A stretch of 44,316 bases of DNA, from positions 3,992 through 48,307 of the forward strand of contig JAHEBL010000018.1 in the NCBI GenBank assembly GCA_024642265.1, written 5' to 3'. Source of the stretch: Haliea sp. (GTDB lineage: Bacteria; Pseudomonadota; Gammaproteobacteria; Pseudomonadales; Halieaceae). Below, piece by piece: positions 31,638 to 40,090 of this stretch. The notes under the pieces were generated by a model. That model saw nothing but the letters and a program-made list of their open reading frames with translations, was not told the origin of the DNA and searched no databases. The translations under genes were made by a program, and so were the position numbers. Numbering within the stretch: position 1 is the stretch's first letter; each line of letters opens with the position of its first letter.

Positions 31638-32915
31638 CTACTGTGGGGCCGCTGCAAGGTCCTCCCGCAGGCTGCGCGCCGCCAGGTAGAAGTGGCAGGC
31701 AGACCAGAACATGATCGCCGGCAGGACGTACAGCATGGCATAGCGCAAGGACTCCTGCCCGAGGGTGGGCAACAGGTAATCGCTGAGCATACCGATGGTC
31801 CAGGGCCCCAGGCCAAGGCCGATCGTATTGAGTATCAGGAACAGGATGGCCGAGGACAGCGCCCGCATACGCAATCCCACCAAGCCATGAGTCGTTGCGA
31901 TGGTGTTGCCGAGGTAAACATTAAACAGTATCCCGGGCACGATACCCAACAGCAGTGCCGCGTAGGCGCCCGGCGCCAGGTAAATGAGGATCATGAAGGG
32001 CACACAAATAAAACCGGCCAGTGCAGGCAGCCACATGTACCAGCGCTGGTCGCGCGACCCCAGGCGGTCCGCAATCAGCCCGCCACAGAATACCCCCACC
32101 GCGCCGCCCAGGCCTATGGTCATGGCCAGCCAGGTGCCGAGCTCTCCCGTGCTCATGTCGTGGGAGCGGATCATGAAAGAGGCCGTCCAGTTACTGGTGC
32201 TGTAGCCGGCGAAAGCATTCAGTCCCGCGCCAATCGCCATATGCCGAAAGGAGCGCCGGCTCCACAATAGCGAAAGCACCTGCATCAGTGGCGCCGGTGC
32301 GTCGGCCGCCTGGCGCTGCTCGTTCAGGCCGCGCACGGGCTCTGCAACGGTCAGGCGCACGAATACGGCGAGCAGGATTCCTGGCGCGCCCACTACCAGA
32401 AAGGCCACACGCCAGCCAAAGAATTCATTCAGCCAGCCGCCGGCGAGAAAGCCGAACAGGATGCCGATACTGACCCCCATGGAATAGAAACCGATGGCGC
32501 TGGCTCGTTCCGTCGGGCCGAAAATGTCAGAGATAATCGAGTGAGACGGCGGACTGCCGCCGGCCTCACCGACACCCACACCGATACGCGCCAGCAGGAG
32601 CTGGGTGAAATTCTGCACAAAACCGCTGATCGCTGTCATGAAGCTCCACACGAACAGCGACAGGGCCACGATATCGCGTCGGTTGGCGCGGTCGGCCCAG
32701 CGCGCTATGGGTATGCCGGCTATCACGTAAAAGGCGGCAAAAGCGAAGCCCGTCAGCAAACCCAGCTGACCGTCCGACAGGCCCAGGTCCGCCTTGATGG
32801 CTTCCTGCAGTATCGCCAGCAGCTGGCGATCGATGAAGTTGAAACTGTAGACGATGGTCAGTACTACCAGCGCGTAGTAGGCCTTCTTTCTGGACAGATA
32901 GGGATTGATCGTCAT
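31638..32915 (-). CDS. MFS transporter, Spinster-like
   Basis: A 425-residue inner-membrane transporter with 12 predicted helices. The N-terminal pattern YSFNFIDRQLLAIL and the loop motif ARWADRANRRDIVALSL (motif A) are characteristic of Spinster-type MFS proteins of proteobacteria. GEAGGSPPSHSIISDIFGPTERASAIG is the helix 4-5 signature. Substrates of bacterial relatives are mostly unknown; lipids, carboxylates and drugs have been proposed. It lies about 100 nt upstream (in coordinates) of the enoyl-CoA hydratase gene and may serve acyl catabolism. Confidence 0.88.
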   Translation of the reverse strand: MTINPYLSRKKAYYALVVLTIVYSFNFIDRQLLAILQEAIKADLGLSDGQLGLLTGFAFAAFYVIAGIPIARWADRANRRDIVALSLFVWSFMTAISGFVQNFTQLLLARIGVGVGEAGGSPPSHSIISDIFGPTERASAIGFYSMGVSIGILFGFLAGGWLNEFFGWRVAFLVVGAPGILLAVFVRLTVAEPVRGLNEQRQAADAPAPLMQVLSLLWSRRSFRHMAIGAGLNAFAGYSTSNWTASFMIRSHDMSTGELGTWLAMTIGLGGAVGVFCGGLIADRLGSRDQRWYMWLPALAGFICVPFMILIYLAPGAYAALLLGIVPGILFNVYLGNTIATTHGLVGLRMRALSSAILFLILNTIGLGLGPWTIGMLSDYLLPTLGQESLRYAMLYVLPAIMFWSACHFYLAARSLREDLAAAPQ

Positions 32916-32982
32916 GGCGTGGTATCCGCTGGAACAGCGTGGATCGCTGGCTCTGGCTGACAGACTACACCAGCACTGCCCG

Positions 32983-33714
32983 CTATGCGACTGCGCAGCT
33001 GTCTGTCACCTGGCGCCGGATGGTGTCACGATAAAGCACGGGATCAGAGAGACCGAGCTCTGCACGTAATTTCCCCAGTGGCTCACCCAGGCACTGCTCC
33101 CAATTTACCGTGGCGAACCACCTGGCAGACTGGCCGATGCGGCGGCCCTCAGCGACACAGGCATCGATGTCAATATGCGGTGCATCCTGGCGAAATTTTC
33201 GCCGCCCCATGAAAATAATAAATGCTATACCCCGGTTCGGCGTCTGGGCACACATGAATGCCAACAGGCACAGCTCACCGAGCTCATCCCGGCCATAGCC
33301 GCACAGGACATGCTGCAGGTCGTGAATGTCGCGCAGGCGATCGGCCAGCCAGCGCTCGTCGGGCGTCTTGTCGCGACCGCGGGGTGCCTCTTCGCTGGCG
33401 GCCACAAGACCGTCAGCGCTCAGGTATTGCGACTCGACGAATTTGAGGTAAGCGCGCCCCAGGCTACCCTCCGGCAGGGCCCGAAGCGCATTCCTGTCAC
33501 TGAGTAAAGGCAGTATCGCGGGTTTGTCGCGCAGCAGTACCTGCCCCTGCGGGTCGGCACGCAGTCGAGCGACAGCCCGCGGCAGGCTGCCGCCCTTGAG
33601 CGCCTCGATAATCTTGAACACCTCGCCAGTGTTTTCAGGGTTGGCGATAAGCGCGCGCACGGAGCGCAAAGCCTGCAAGGGCTTCAGGTAGCGGACATCG
33701 TCCAGAACATTCAT
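32983..33714 (-). CDS. Coq4-family protein
   Basis: A 243-residue helical protein with the Coq4 metal-binding signature HDxxHx11E complete: His131, Asp132, His135 and Glu147 in RDIHDLQHVLCGYGRDELGE. Eukaryotic Coq4 organises the ubiquinone complex and has been implicated in the C1 decarboxylation/hydroxylation step; bacterial relatives are less studied. No other ubiquinone gene is nearby. A TATAAT box (33749-33744, minus strand) lies about 30 nt before the ATG. It is an isolated gene upstream of the MFS transporter. A role in a quinone-linked or unrelated decarboxylation is possible. Confidence 0.82.
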   Translation of the reverse strand: MNVLDDVRYLKPLQALRSVRALIANPENTGEVFKIIEALKGGSLPRAVARLRADPQGQVLLRDKPAILPLLSDRNALRALPEGSLGRAYLKFVESQYLSADGLVAASEEAPRGRDKTPDERWLADRLRDIHDLQHVLCGYGRDELGELCLLAFMCAQTPNRGIAFIIFMGRRKFRQDAPHIDIDACVAEGRRIGQSARWFATVNWEQCLGEPLGKLRAELGLSDPVLYRDTIRRQVTDSCAVA

Positions 33715-33743
33715 GGGATTATTCCAATGTTAGGCACTGCCCA

Positions 33744-33749
33744 ATTATA
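33744..33749 (-). promoter_or_regulatory. -10 box of the Coq4-like gene
   Basis: A perfect TATAAT on the minus strand, about 30 nt upstream of the start codon. The -35 region shows no good TTGACA match, so this is a tentative promoter. Confidence 0.4.
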
Positions 33750-33770
33750 GCGCCGAACAGCTGCGAATGC

Positions 33771-34808
33771 TCATATCAGCGCGAGGGTCAGAACAGAGAT
33801 CAGGGCGAAAGCCACCAGCAAGAGTATTCCATCCAGCACCAGGATGAAAAATGACTTGCCGAGCGCGCCACCCGGGCCCGAGCCATAGGTCTTCATCAGA
33901 GCCAGCGGCAGATAGGCCACCAGGACGAGAAAAAGTGGCGCACCAATACCCTGTGTATAAATCCAGGTACTAATTAACGTCCCAAACAGATACAGCAGGT
34001 AGGCAAAGCTGTGGAAGTGCAGGGAAAAGACCAGATGGTCGAGATAGCTATAGGGTGAAAAGAGGTAATTGAATTTCAGTAACAGGGCGAAGACCGGTAG
34101 TAACAGGAACATCATCTGGGGCATGTACTCGACCAGCTGCTGTACGAAATCACCCTGGTCGTCTCCAAGCTTTGCCGCGTTGTCTTCGAGCCGCTGGTCG
34201 AGATCCTTCAACCACTGGGGGCTGTTCTCATTTGATAATGTGATACCAATATCAGCGGCAACCGAGGTATCGCCATCCGGATTGCCAATTACAATCGGTG
34301 CAAGAACCCGATCTGCCTGGCCATTGTCAGAAATGCGTGTGCCGGGTTTGAAATCCAGGCTTATAGAGCGACCATCGGTGTCATACTCACTCTCGACTTG
34401 CGCCTGCACGTCTGGCGCCCGGGCAGTTGCGGCAACATCATCCCGGGGAGAAACAACAGCCACATCCGCGCGCCTGGCTCCATCGACATGGATATAGCCG
34501 GTTGTGGCCGCGACCAGTGAAACCACGAGAAACAGGAAAAAACTGATAATCAGGTAAAGGCGGAACGGGGGAACGTAGCGGGCTCTGCGGCCGGCTACGA
34601 ATTCTGCGGTAAGAAAGCCCGGACGAAACACCAGCGCCACCAGAGTTCGCCAGATGCGCGAATCCCAGCTGAATACTTCCTCGAAGGCTTCCCCTGCCAC
34701 TGCACTGAAGGTCAGGCCACCAGGCCAGTTCCGCTGCCCGCACTGGCTGCAGTAGTGGCCGCCAAGAGGGGCGCTGCAATTCGGGCAAAGGGTCTGCTTT
34801 TCAGTCAT
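33771..34808 (-). CDS. DUF3667 membrane protein with N-terminal zinc ribbon
   Basis: A 345-residue protein. The first 25 residues are a zinc ribbon (CPNCSAPLGGHYCSQCGQ, four cysteines). A conserved FSWDSRIWRTLVALVFRPG block follows, then a transmembrane helix (LYLIISFFLFLVVSLVAATTG), a polar middle segment of about 120 residues (probably extracytoplasmic), and three to four more helices. This is the DUF3667 layout; no function is known. The ATG is only 8 nt after the CCA end of the tRNA-Thr gene, and no ribosome-binding site fits between them. The mRNA is therefore probably a read-through of the tRNA transcript, released by tRNA processing as a near-leaderless message. Confidence 0.85.
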   Translation of the reverse strand: MTEKQTLCPNCSAPLGGHYCSQCGQRNWPGGLTFSAVAGEAFEEVFSWDSRIWRTLVALVFRPGFLTAEFVAGRRARYVPPFRLYLIISFFLFLVVSLVAATTGYIHVDGARRADVAVVSPRDDVAATARAPDVQAQVESEYDTDGRSISLDFKPGTRISDNGQADRVLAPIVIGNPDGDTSVAADIGITLSNENSPQWLKDLDQRLEDNAAKLGDDQGDFVQQLVEYMPQMMFLLLPVFALLLKFNYLFSPYSYLDHLVFSLHFHSFAYLLYLFGTLISTWIYTQGIGAPLFLVLVAYLPLALMKTYGSGPGGALGKSFFILVLDGILLLVAFALISVLTLALI

Positions 34809-34816
34809 AGATTTTA

Positions 34817-34892
34817 TGGTGCCGGCACGGTGAATCGAACACCGGACCTACGCGTTACGAGTGCGTTGCTCTACCAGCTGAGCTATGCCGGC
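34817..34892 (-). tRNA. tRNA-Thr, anticodon CGT
   Basis: A 76-nt cloverleaf on the minus strand, with the CCA end encoded. The acceptor stem is GCCGGCA/TGCCGGC, the D stem GCTC/GAGC, the anticodon loop CTCGTAA (anticodon CGT, decoding ACG), and the T arm CGGTG-TTCGATT-CACCG. The anticodon stem ACGCA/CGCGT has one A-C mismatch next to the loop (positions 31/39); all other stem pairs are canonical. A strong promoter lies directly upstream, and the DUF3667 gene starts 8 nt downstream. Confidence 0.97.
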
Positions 34893-34905
34893 ACTGACCG
34901 CGGTG

Positions 34906-34934
34906 AGTATAGGTAAAGCTCGATGGCCAGGCAA
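34906..34934 (-). promoter_or_regulatory. tRNA-Thr promoter
   Basis: On the minus strand, TTGCCT (34934-34929), a 17-nt spacer and TATACT (34911-34906) end 13 nt before the tRNA 5' end. Spacing and boxes fit a sigma-70 stable-RNA promoter, and it probably drives the DUF3667 gene as well. Confidence 0.7.
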
Positions 34935-35082
34935 GGCCCCGTTCAGGACGACAGCCTATCGCCAGGACAGCCAGAATGCAGTGGATATGACGCGAGAATC
35001 AAGACGCCACCGCAGTTAGCTGTGTCATTGCATGTCCGACTGCATCATAATCATCCGCGAACACGTTTCGGTTGACTGACTG

Positions 35083-35958
35083 ATGGCTGAACAGGATGAC
35101 AGGGCAACCCCGCTGGCACCACTGCTCAAGCGCCGTACACCGCTGAATCATACGAATGTGCCCTTGATTCTTTGCTGGTCCCAGAAGGCCGGGTGTACCG
35201 CCGCGCTCAAGTGGTTCCTGCACCACGCCGGGCTGCTGGAGCAGGCAACGCAGTTTGCAAGCAGCGGTATGTCGCTGCGGGTACACGCCTACGAAAACGA
35301 GGTGCTGAAGGCGCGCCCGGGCTACATGGACGACCTCATAGCCGACCTGCGCAGGGACAAACCTGTGGTGAGCTTCATGCGATGCCCCTTTGAGCGCGCC
35401 TTCAGCAGCTATATGATGCTCAATAATGGCCGCTTTCTGATGCTGGCAAAAAGAGGGACCATCACACCTGGTATCAGGGTGCGACAGGCAGTATTGAACG
35501 TCGTCCATGGCGATAGGGCCGAACTGAATTACCCAATTTCATTTCGCGACTACCTGCTGTGGCTGAGAGGGCAGGATTTCAGTCGCCTGGACCCACACCA
35601 CGCACCCCAGTGCACCCCCCTTTACCGCAGTATCAATGTCACGCATTACCGGCTGGAGGATTTCGACCTCGCCATCGACCGGCTGGAGAGTGATTTTTCC
35701 CTGCACCCCAGCGGGCCGTCACGCCACTCCTTCAGCTCAGGGCACCACCGGTCCAAGTCCGACCTGCCGCCGCCGGAGGCGCTTGCCTTCCTGAACAACG
35801 GATTGCCACTCGAGCGATTCCCGCTGGAACACTTGCCACGGGTCACCCGAAAATTACTGGAAGGCAGCGGTCTGGACCTGCTGATCGAGGAAATTTTTGC
35901 CGAGGATATCAGCACCTACGATCGCATCGCGCCGCTTGCCGCTACCGACAGCTTGTGA
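35083..35958 (+). CDS. Sulfotransferase family 2-like protein
   Basis: A 291-residue PAPS-dependent sulfotransferase of the carbohydrate (HNK-1/chondroitin) type. The 5'-phosphosulfate loop is ILCWSQKAGCTAALKWF (about 29-45), the 3'-phosphate motif is VVSFMRCPFERAFSSYM (about 94-110), and the later HHAPQ and YRLEDF elements match the family. The acceptor is unknown, perhaps a surface polysaccharide. No ribosome-binding site is visible before the ATG, but an internal start would remove the PAPS loop. The gene is monocistronic, divergent from the tRNA, and converges with the methyltransferase gene. It is unlike the TPR-sulfotransferase at 24582, which belongs to another subfamily. Confidence 0.82.
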   Translation: MAEQDDRATPLAPLLKRRTPLNHTNVPLILCWSQKAGCTAALKWFLHHAGLLEQATQFASSGMSLRVHAYENEVLKARPGYMDDLIADLRRDKPVVSFMRCPFERAFSSYMMLNNGRFLMLAKRGTITPGIRVRQAVLNVVHGDRAELNYPISFRDYLLWLRGQDFSRLDPHHAPQCTPLYRSINVTHYRLEDFDLAIDRLESDFSLHPSGPSRHSFSSGHHRSKSDLPPPEALAFLNNGLPLERFPLEHLPRVTRKLLEGSGLDLLIEEIFAEDISTYDRIAPLAATDSL

Positions 35959-36027
35959 GGACAACGCCCCCATCAAACGCCACGGCGAACTGCTCCAGGC
36001 GCTGACCGTGAACTACTGCCGCGGGGC

Positions 36028-36942
36028 TCAAGGGATCACTGCAGCAGTTCGTGCCCTGGCGATGCGACTCTGGGGAGCCGAGACAAGACTATTTTCGCCG
36101 GTGGGATCGTAGCGCGCTATCAGCTCCGGGTCAGTCAGGTCCTCTTCCAGTTGCAGGCCCACCTTTTGCAGATTACCGGCCAAGCTGGCGGGATCGAAAC
36201 CGGAAATAAACGGTTCGCCCACAGAGGCCACGCTTTTCTGGATATCGGTGAAAGCCGCCGGCGGAGACTCCTCTCCGGTGGAAAATACGGCCTCGTCTAT
36301 GTAGGTAAACACCAGCTCACTGCCCGCCGCACCGCACTTTGCGATCTCCCGCATCGTCGCCCGGTTGTCCGCCGGGGAGAGGTACATGGTCACCCCCAAC
36401 AGTGCAAAGAAGGTGAGCTCATCCGGTTTGAACGTCGACCTCGCCAGCGCAGCGCCCAGGGGTTCTTTAGACAAGTCCGCGGGCAGGAACTGCACAGAGT
36501 CGCGCACCGCGATACCGCAGTCCTGCAGGCGTTGGGTTTTCAGGGTCTGGGTGGCCGGGTGATCTATCTCGAATATCCTGAGGTGCTCGGCCCCTGCGGG
36601 CGTACGCAGCGCATAGCTGTCAAACCCCGCCCCTATAATGACGTACTGGGTGACACCGCGTGCAATGGCGGCCACCAGTGCATCCTCGGTGTAACGGGTG
36701 CGTATAACCACATTGGCATAGGCAGGGCTGGCCCGAAGAAGTGCATCAACTTCCGCCCGCGTGGTTTCAGAATCCCTCTCCCCCCCCGGCAAAATGGATT
36801 GCAGGATGGCGCTGATCGTCGCAGCGGGCACCAAGCGGTCAGCCCAGGCGTCATCGATCAGCGGACGGGCAGCCGTCCGGGTATGTGTCGCCCGGATGAG
36901 GGCAACCACCAGGGCAGTTGTACTGGCGTTTGTTTCCTTCAC
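36028..36942 (-). CDS. SAM-dependent methyltransferase, LCM/TIGR00027 family
   Basis: A 304-residue class I methyltransferase. RTRYTEDAL (81-89), YVIIGAGFDSYALR (100-113, the SAM-binding loop) and RIFEIDHPATQTLK (122-135, the acidic ribose-binding end) are the markers of the leucine-carboxyl-methyltransferase-like family, common in mycobacteria and polyketide producers. The substrate is unknown. Translation starts at GTG 36942 with GGAGG 5 nt upstream. It follows the GNAT gene by 24 nt in the same direction, so the two form an operon. Confidence 0.85.
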   Translation of the reverse strand: MKETNASTTALVVALIRATHTRTAARPLIDDAWADRLVPAATISAILQSILPGGERDSETTRAEVDALLRASPAYANVVIRTRYTEDALVAAIARGVTQYVIIGAGFDSYALRTPAGAEHLRIFEIDHPATQTLKTQRLQDCGIAVRDSVQFLPADLSKEPLGAALARSTFKPDELTFFALLGVTMYLSPADNRATMREIAKCGAAGSELVFTYIDEAVFSTGEESPPAAFTDIQKSVASVGEPFISGFDPASLAGNLQKVGLQLEEDLTDPELIARYDPTGENSLVSAPQSRIARARTAAVIP

Positions 36943-36966
36943 GTCATCCTCCTGCAGGTAGCGATA

Positions 36967-37548
36967 TCAGTTGAATTCCAACACATAGAGACCGAGTGTT
37001 CCCCCGCGCGGCAAAACCTCGTGGACACGTTCAAAACTGAACCCCAGCTTTGCCAGCAGCTTGATACATGTCGCGTTATCGGAGGTGGTGATTGCAACGA
37101 CCCGCGGCAATTCGAGCTCCTCACTAGCCAGGGCAATAAAGCTGCGGGCCGATTCGCAGCCGTAGCCAAGACCCTCGTAAGCCGGCAAAAAGCCAAAACC
37201 GACATCGACCTCGTCGAGTGACTCGCGTTTTATCAGGCCGCAGATACCGATACGCGTCGCATCAGGTTTGAGCTCCACCAGGTGCAGGCCAAGACCGGTG
37301 TTCTGGTACATTCTGGCTATGGAGTTGGCAATGAAAGCGCGTGCGTCATCCAGGGTCTCGAAATTCTTGTCTCCGATATAGCGCTTGAATGACTCCGTTT
37401 CATAGAGCTCAAAAATAAAATCGGCGTCCGCCTCTGTGATACGTCGAAACCGGAGTCTCGCTGTTTCTGCTGTGCCGGGCAGTGTGTGCCGAATACCGGG
37501 CATAGCTGGTTTTCCGCCGGGGCCAGGCTTGTCGCGATCCGGATCCAT
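36967..37548 (-). CDS. GNAT acetyltransferase, RimJ/RimL-like
   Basis: A 193-residue N-acetyltransferase. TARLRFRRITEADADFIFEL is the typical RimJ/RimL opening, VDVGFGFLPAYEGLGYGCESARSFIALA covers motif A, and NATCIKLLAKLGFSFE is motif B. The frame is open to 37794, but ATG 37548, with GAGG 5 nt upstream, gives the normal family length; the extra upstream residues look non-coding. It probably acetylates a protein N-terminus or a small amine. It is the first gene of a pair with the methyltransferase. Confidence 0.85.
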   Translation of the reverse strand: MDPDRDKPGPGGKPAMPGIRHTLPGTAETARLRFRRITEADADFIFELYETESFKRYIGDKNFETLDDARAFIANSIARMYQNTGLGLHLVELKPDATRIGICGLIKRESLDEVDVGFGFLPAYEGLGYGCESARSFIALASEELELPRVVAITTSDNATCIKLLAKLGFSFERVHEVLPRGGTLGLYVLEFN

Positions 37549-37847
37549 ACTCACCTCTGATGACTGACAGCAAAACCAGGGACTCTGGTAGCCAGCGTAA
37601 CCATCCAGCGTAACCATAGGGAATAGACTAGCACCGGGCAGGCAATAATGCGCCATCGATTGGCAGGATTTCGTTGCTGCCATTGGACAAAATAACTGCA
37701 ATCCAGACGGCGAGCGCGACTCCAGCAGGCCTACCCGGTTATAATTCGGGATCCTGTATTCAAGCTGGTTGGCAGGGCCGGTTTTCCGGTGCACAGCTTG
37801 AGTATCTTTTGACCAGTTAAAAGGTTCTTTTGTGAGAGTAGTGCCAA
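37549..37847. promoter_or_regulatory. Divergent intergenic region, GNAT / cation antiporter
   Basis: A 299-nt gap between divergent genes. A perfect TATAAT at 37740-37745 points toward the antiporter but lacks a good -35 box. A small palindrome, CCGG-TTTT-CCGG, lies near 37780. No gene or known motif was found otherwise. Confidence 0.35.
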
Positions 37848-39446
37848 ATGGATAGTCTGATCATTTTGGCTGCGTTCGCCTGCGGGTTTATCGCACGGCA
37901 GAGCGGCCAGCCCCCCATGGTCGGCTACCTGATTGCCGGCTTCGGCCTGGGTATGGCCGGCTTCGAGTCATCCGACGGTATAGTGCTGATCGCCGATGCA
38001 GGCATAGCCATGATGCTGTTCATCATTGGCCTCAAGCTTAATCTCAAGAGTCTGCTACAACCCGAGATCTATCGTTCCACTTTCCAGCACACTCTTTCTT
38101 TCGGCCTTCTGGCTTTCGGGTTTTTATTGTTTATCGGCGCGCTGGGTATGCCCCTCGTTTTTGATATCACCTGGCAGCAGGCCTGCCTGGTGGCATTTGC
38201 GCTGAGCTTCAGTTCAACTGTGTGCGCCGTGGCCATGCTGGAAGAACACGGGGAGTTTCGTGTGCGTCATGGCCAGATCGCCGTGGGCATCCTGATCATC
38301 CAGGATATTATCGCCGTACTCTTCCTCACCATATCAACCGGGACAATACCCTCCGCCTGGGCCGTGCTGTTGCCCCTGCTGTTCTTTGCCCGCCCCTTTT
38401 TGAGTTACCTGCTGCGGGCCAGCGGGCACGACGAGGTACTGATACTCGCCGGTATTATCCTGACATTCGCAGGCAGTTCGCTATTTGAAACGCTGGGTAT
38501 GAAAGCCGACCTGGGAGCGCTGGTTTTTGGCATGCTGTTGAGCGGAGACAGAAAGGCCGGCGAGCTGGCCAAATCGATGATCAGTTTCAAGGACATATTC
38601 CTGATTGGATTTTTTCTCAATATCGGCCTGTCGACCTCGCCGTCCGCGGAGATGCTGGGGATCGCCGTTGCCCTGTGCCTGTTACTCCCGCTCAAGGGAG
38701 CACTCTTTTTCTTCCTGCTGACGCGCTACCGCATGCGGGCTCGCACCGCCCTCCTCGCCGGCATGGCCTTAACACAGTACAGCGAGTTCGGACTTATCGT
38801 TGCCGCCCTGGCACTCAAACTCGGCTGGCTGTCCGAGAGCTGGATGGCCACGCTGGCCATCGCCGTGTCGATTTCGTTTGTCCTGTCGACCCTGCTCAAC
38901 GGGCGATCACACACGATTTACAGCAGGCACCGCGATATCCTGAAACGCTTCGAGACCACCCGCGCTACAGATGATGACCCCCAGTCGCCGGCGCGCAATG
39001 TCGACGTGTTGATTATAGGTATGGGCCGGGTGGGATCCGGTGCCTATGACACTGTCGAGTCCCAGTACAACCTGCGGGTTTGCGGCGTGGACACCGACAA
39101 GTCAAAAATGGAGCAGCACAGGGCAGCCGGTCGCAAGGTCATCTACGGTGATGCCGAGGACGCGGATTTCTGGGAGGGCGTGCAAACGACACAATATAAA
39201 CTGGTCATGTTTACCATGCCATCGCTCTCGGAAATGATAGACGCGGTGCGCCAGCTGCGACTTTCCGGTTACCAGGGCAAGGTAGCGGCGGTGGCAAAGT
39301 ACGAGGACGAGCGCGCAGCAATGAAGACTGCTGGCGCGGATGTAGTATTCAACTATTATGCAGAGGCAGGCGCGGGTTTTGCGGAGCATACCCTTTCCAA
39401 TTTGCTGGATATCCTGCCGCAAAAGCCCGCCATTTTTACTGAATAA
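37848..39446 (+). CDS. CPA2-family cation:proton antiporter with RCK/TrkA-N domain
   Basis: A 532-residue Kef/Ybal-type transporter. The N-terminal 12-13-helix Na+/H+-exchanger domain includes QPPMVGYLIAGFGLG and the ion-site helix VGILIIQDIIAVLFL (the QD pair). From about residue 384 a cytosolic TrkA-N Rossmann domain follows (VDVLIIGMGRVGSGAYD), which senses nucleotide or glutathione-type ligands. It should export K+ or Na+ in exchange for protons. It is monocistronic or leads to the small membrane protein 62 nt downstream. No kefF/kefG ancillary gene is adjacent, so gating differs from the E. coli Kef systems. Confidence 0.88.
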   Translation: MDSLIILAAFACGFIARQSGQPPMVGYLIAGFGLGMAGFESSDGIVLIADAGIAMMLFIIGLKLNLKSLLQPEIYRSTFQHTLSFGLLAFGFLLFIGALGMPLVFDITWQQACLVAFALSFSSTVCAVAMLEEHGEFRVRHGQIAVGILIIQDIIAVLFLTISTGTIPSAWAVLLPLLFFARPFLSYLLRASGHDEVLILAGIILTFAGSSLFETLGMKADLGALVFGMLLSGDRKAGELAKSMISFKDIFLIGFFLNIGLSTSPSAEMLGIAVALCLLLPLKGALFFFLLTRYRMRARTALLAGMALTQYSEFGLIVAALALKLGWLSESWMATLAIAVSISFVLSTLLNGRSHTIYSRHRDILKRFETTRATDDDPQSPARNVDVLIIGMGRVGSGAYDTVESQYNLRVCGVDTDKSKMEQHRAAGRKVIYGDAEDADFWEGVQTTQYKLVMFTMPSLSEMIDAVRQLRLSGYQGKVAAVAKYEDERAAMKTAGADVVFNYYAEAGAGFAEHTLSNLLDILPQKPAIFTE

Positions 39447-39508
39447 CAGACCAGTGGTAAACCATCCGCATTGATCAGAAGGAGGCATCCATAAGCTATC
39501 TGCGATCC

Positions 39509-39883
39509 ATGTTCAGCCTGCTGTCGGCGCCGATGCTGTATGGATTGGTGTGCGTGCCGGCCCTGGGCTTTATCTACGGCCTGTTCCCCAAGCTACTCAA
39601 CGAGCAGGGAGGGACTCGTCATGTTCCCCTGCTGCTGGCAACCGAACTGCTGCAGTTCATGATCCTGTTTCTGTGCGGCTATGTTGTGGCCAGGCTCGCA
39701 CCCGGGCGCATATGGCTGCATGTCGCTCTTGCCATCGCGCTCATGCTTTTGATAGGTGTATCTGTACAGCTGAGCTTTTGGGATGCGGTACCGCTCTGGC
39801 ACCATTTGGTGTTTTTTGCGAGCATCATCATCGGCATATCCGCCGGCGCTTACGTCCGTGTCCGGCAACTGGGAGCCGCATAA
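39509..39883 (+). CDS. Small four-helix membrane protein, unknown function
   Basis: A 124-residue hydrophobic protein with four likely transmembrane helices: LYGLVCVPALGFIYGLF, LLLATELLQFMILFLCGYVVA, LHVALAIALMLLIGVSV and LVFFASIIIGISAGAYV. No family is recognised. The first ATG at 39509 has no ribosome site at normal distance; a strong GGAGG at 39481-39485 is 23 nt away and faces an in-frame AUA at 39491, which may be the true start. It follows the antiporter by 62 nt and could be co-transcribed. Confidence 0.7.
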   Translation: MFSLLSAPMLYGLVCVPALGFIYGLFPKLLNEQGGTRHVPLLLATELLQFMILFLCGYVVARLAPGRIWLHVALAIALMLLIGVSVQLSFWDAVPLWHHLVFFASIIIGISAGAYVRVRQLGAA

Positions 39884-40090
39884 GTACCCGTCAAGGGAAG
39901 CTCAGGATGCAAACCTGGACATGCTGATAGAATGGATTGCCCACTACCCCCGAAGAGACGATACTTGCTCCCTGTTGGCGCATGAGAGGCTTTATGCCAG
40001 CTATCCGGGCTGGAAGACCATGTGTACCGACAACGTGTTCGGCGGCTGACAGGCCGGCTGGCAGCAACGCAGTAACAGAGTATTTGAGAC

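Noticed and set aside
32424-32432. TTCATTCAG resembling one half of the TetR palindrome.
   Set aside because: The second half is missing, and it lies inside the MFS coding sequence, where it encodes a normal protein segment.
34817-34892. tRNA-Thr as an attachment site for an integrated element.
   Set aside because: No integrase and no repeat of the tRNA 3' end were seen elsewhere in the window.
39783-40049. An 88-codon plus-strand frame overlapping the end of the small membrane protein.
   Set aside because: No ribosome site and no family. The first half is out of frame over a supported gene, and the 43-codon remainder is too weak to call.
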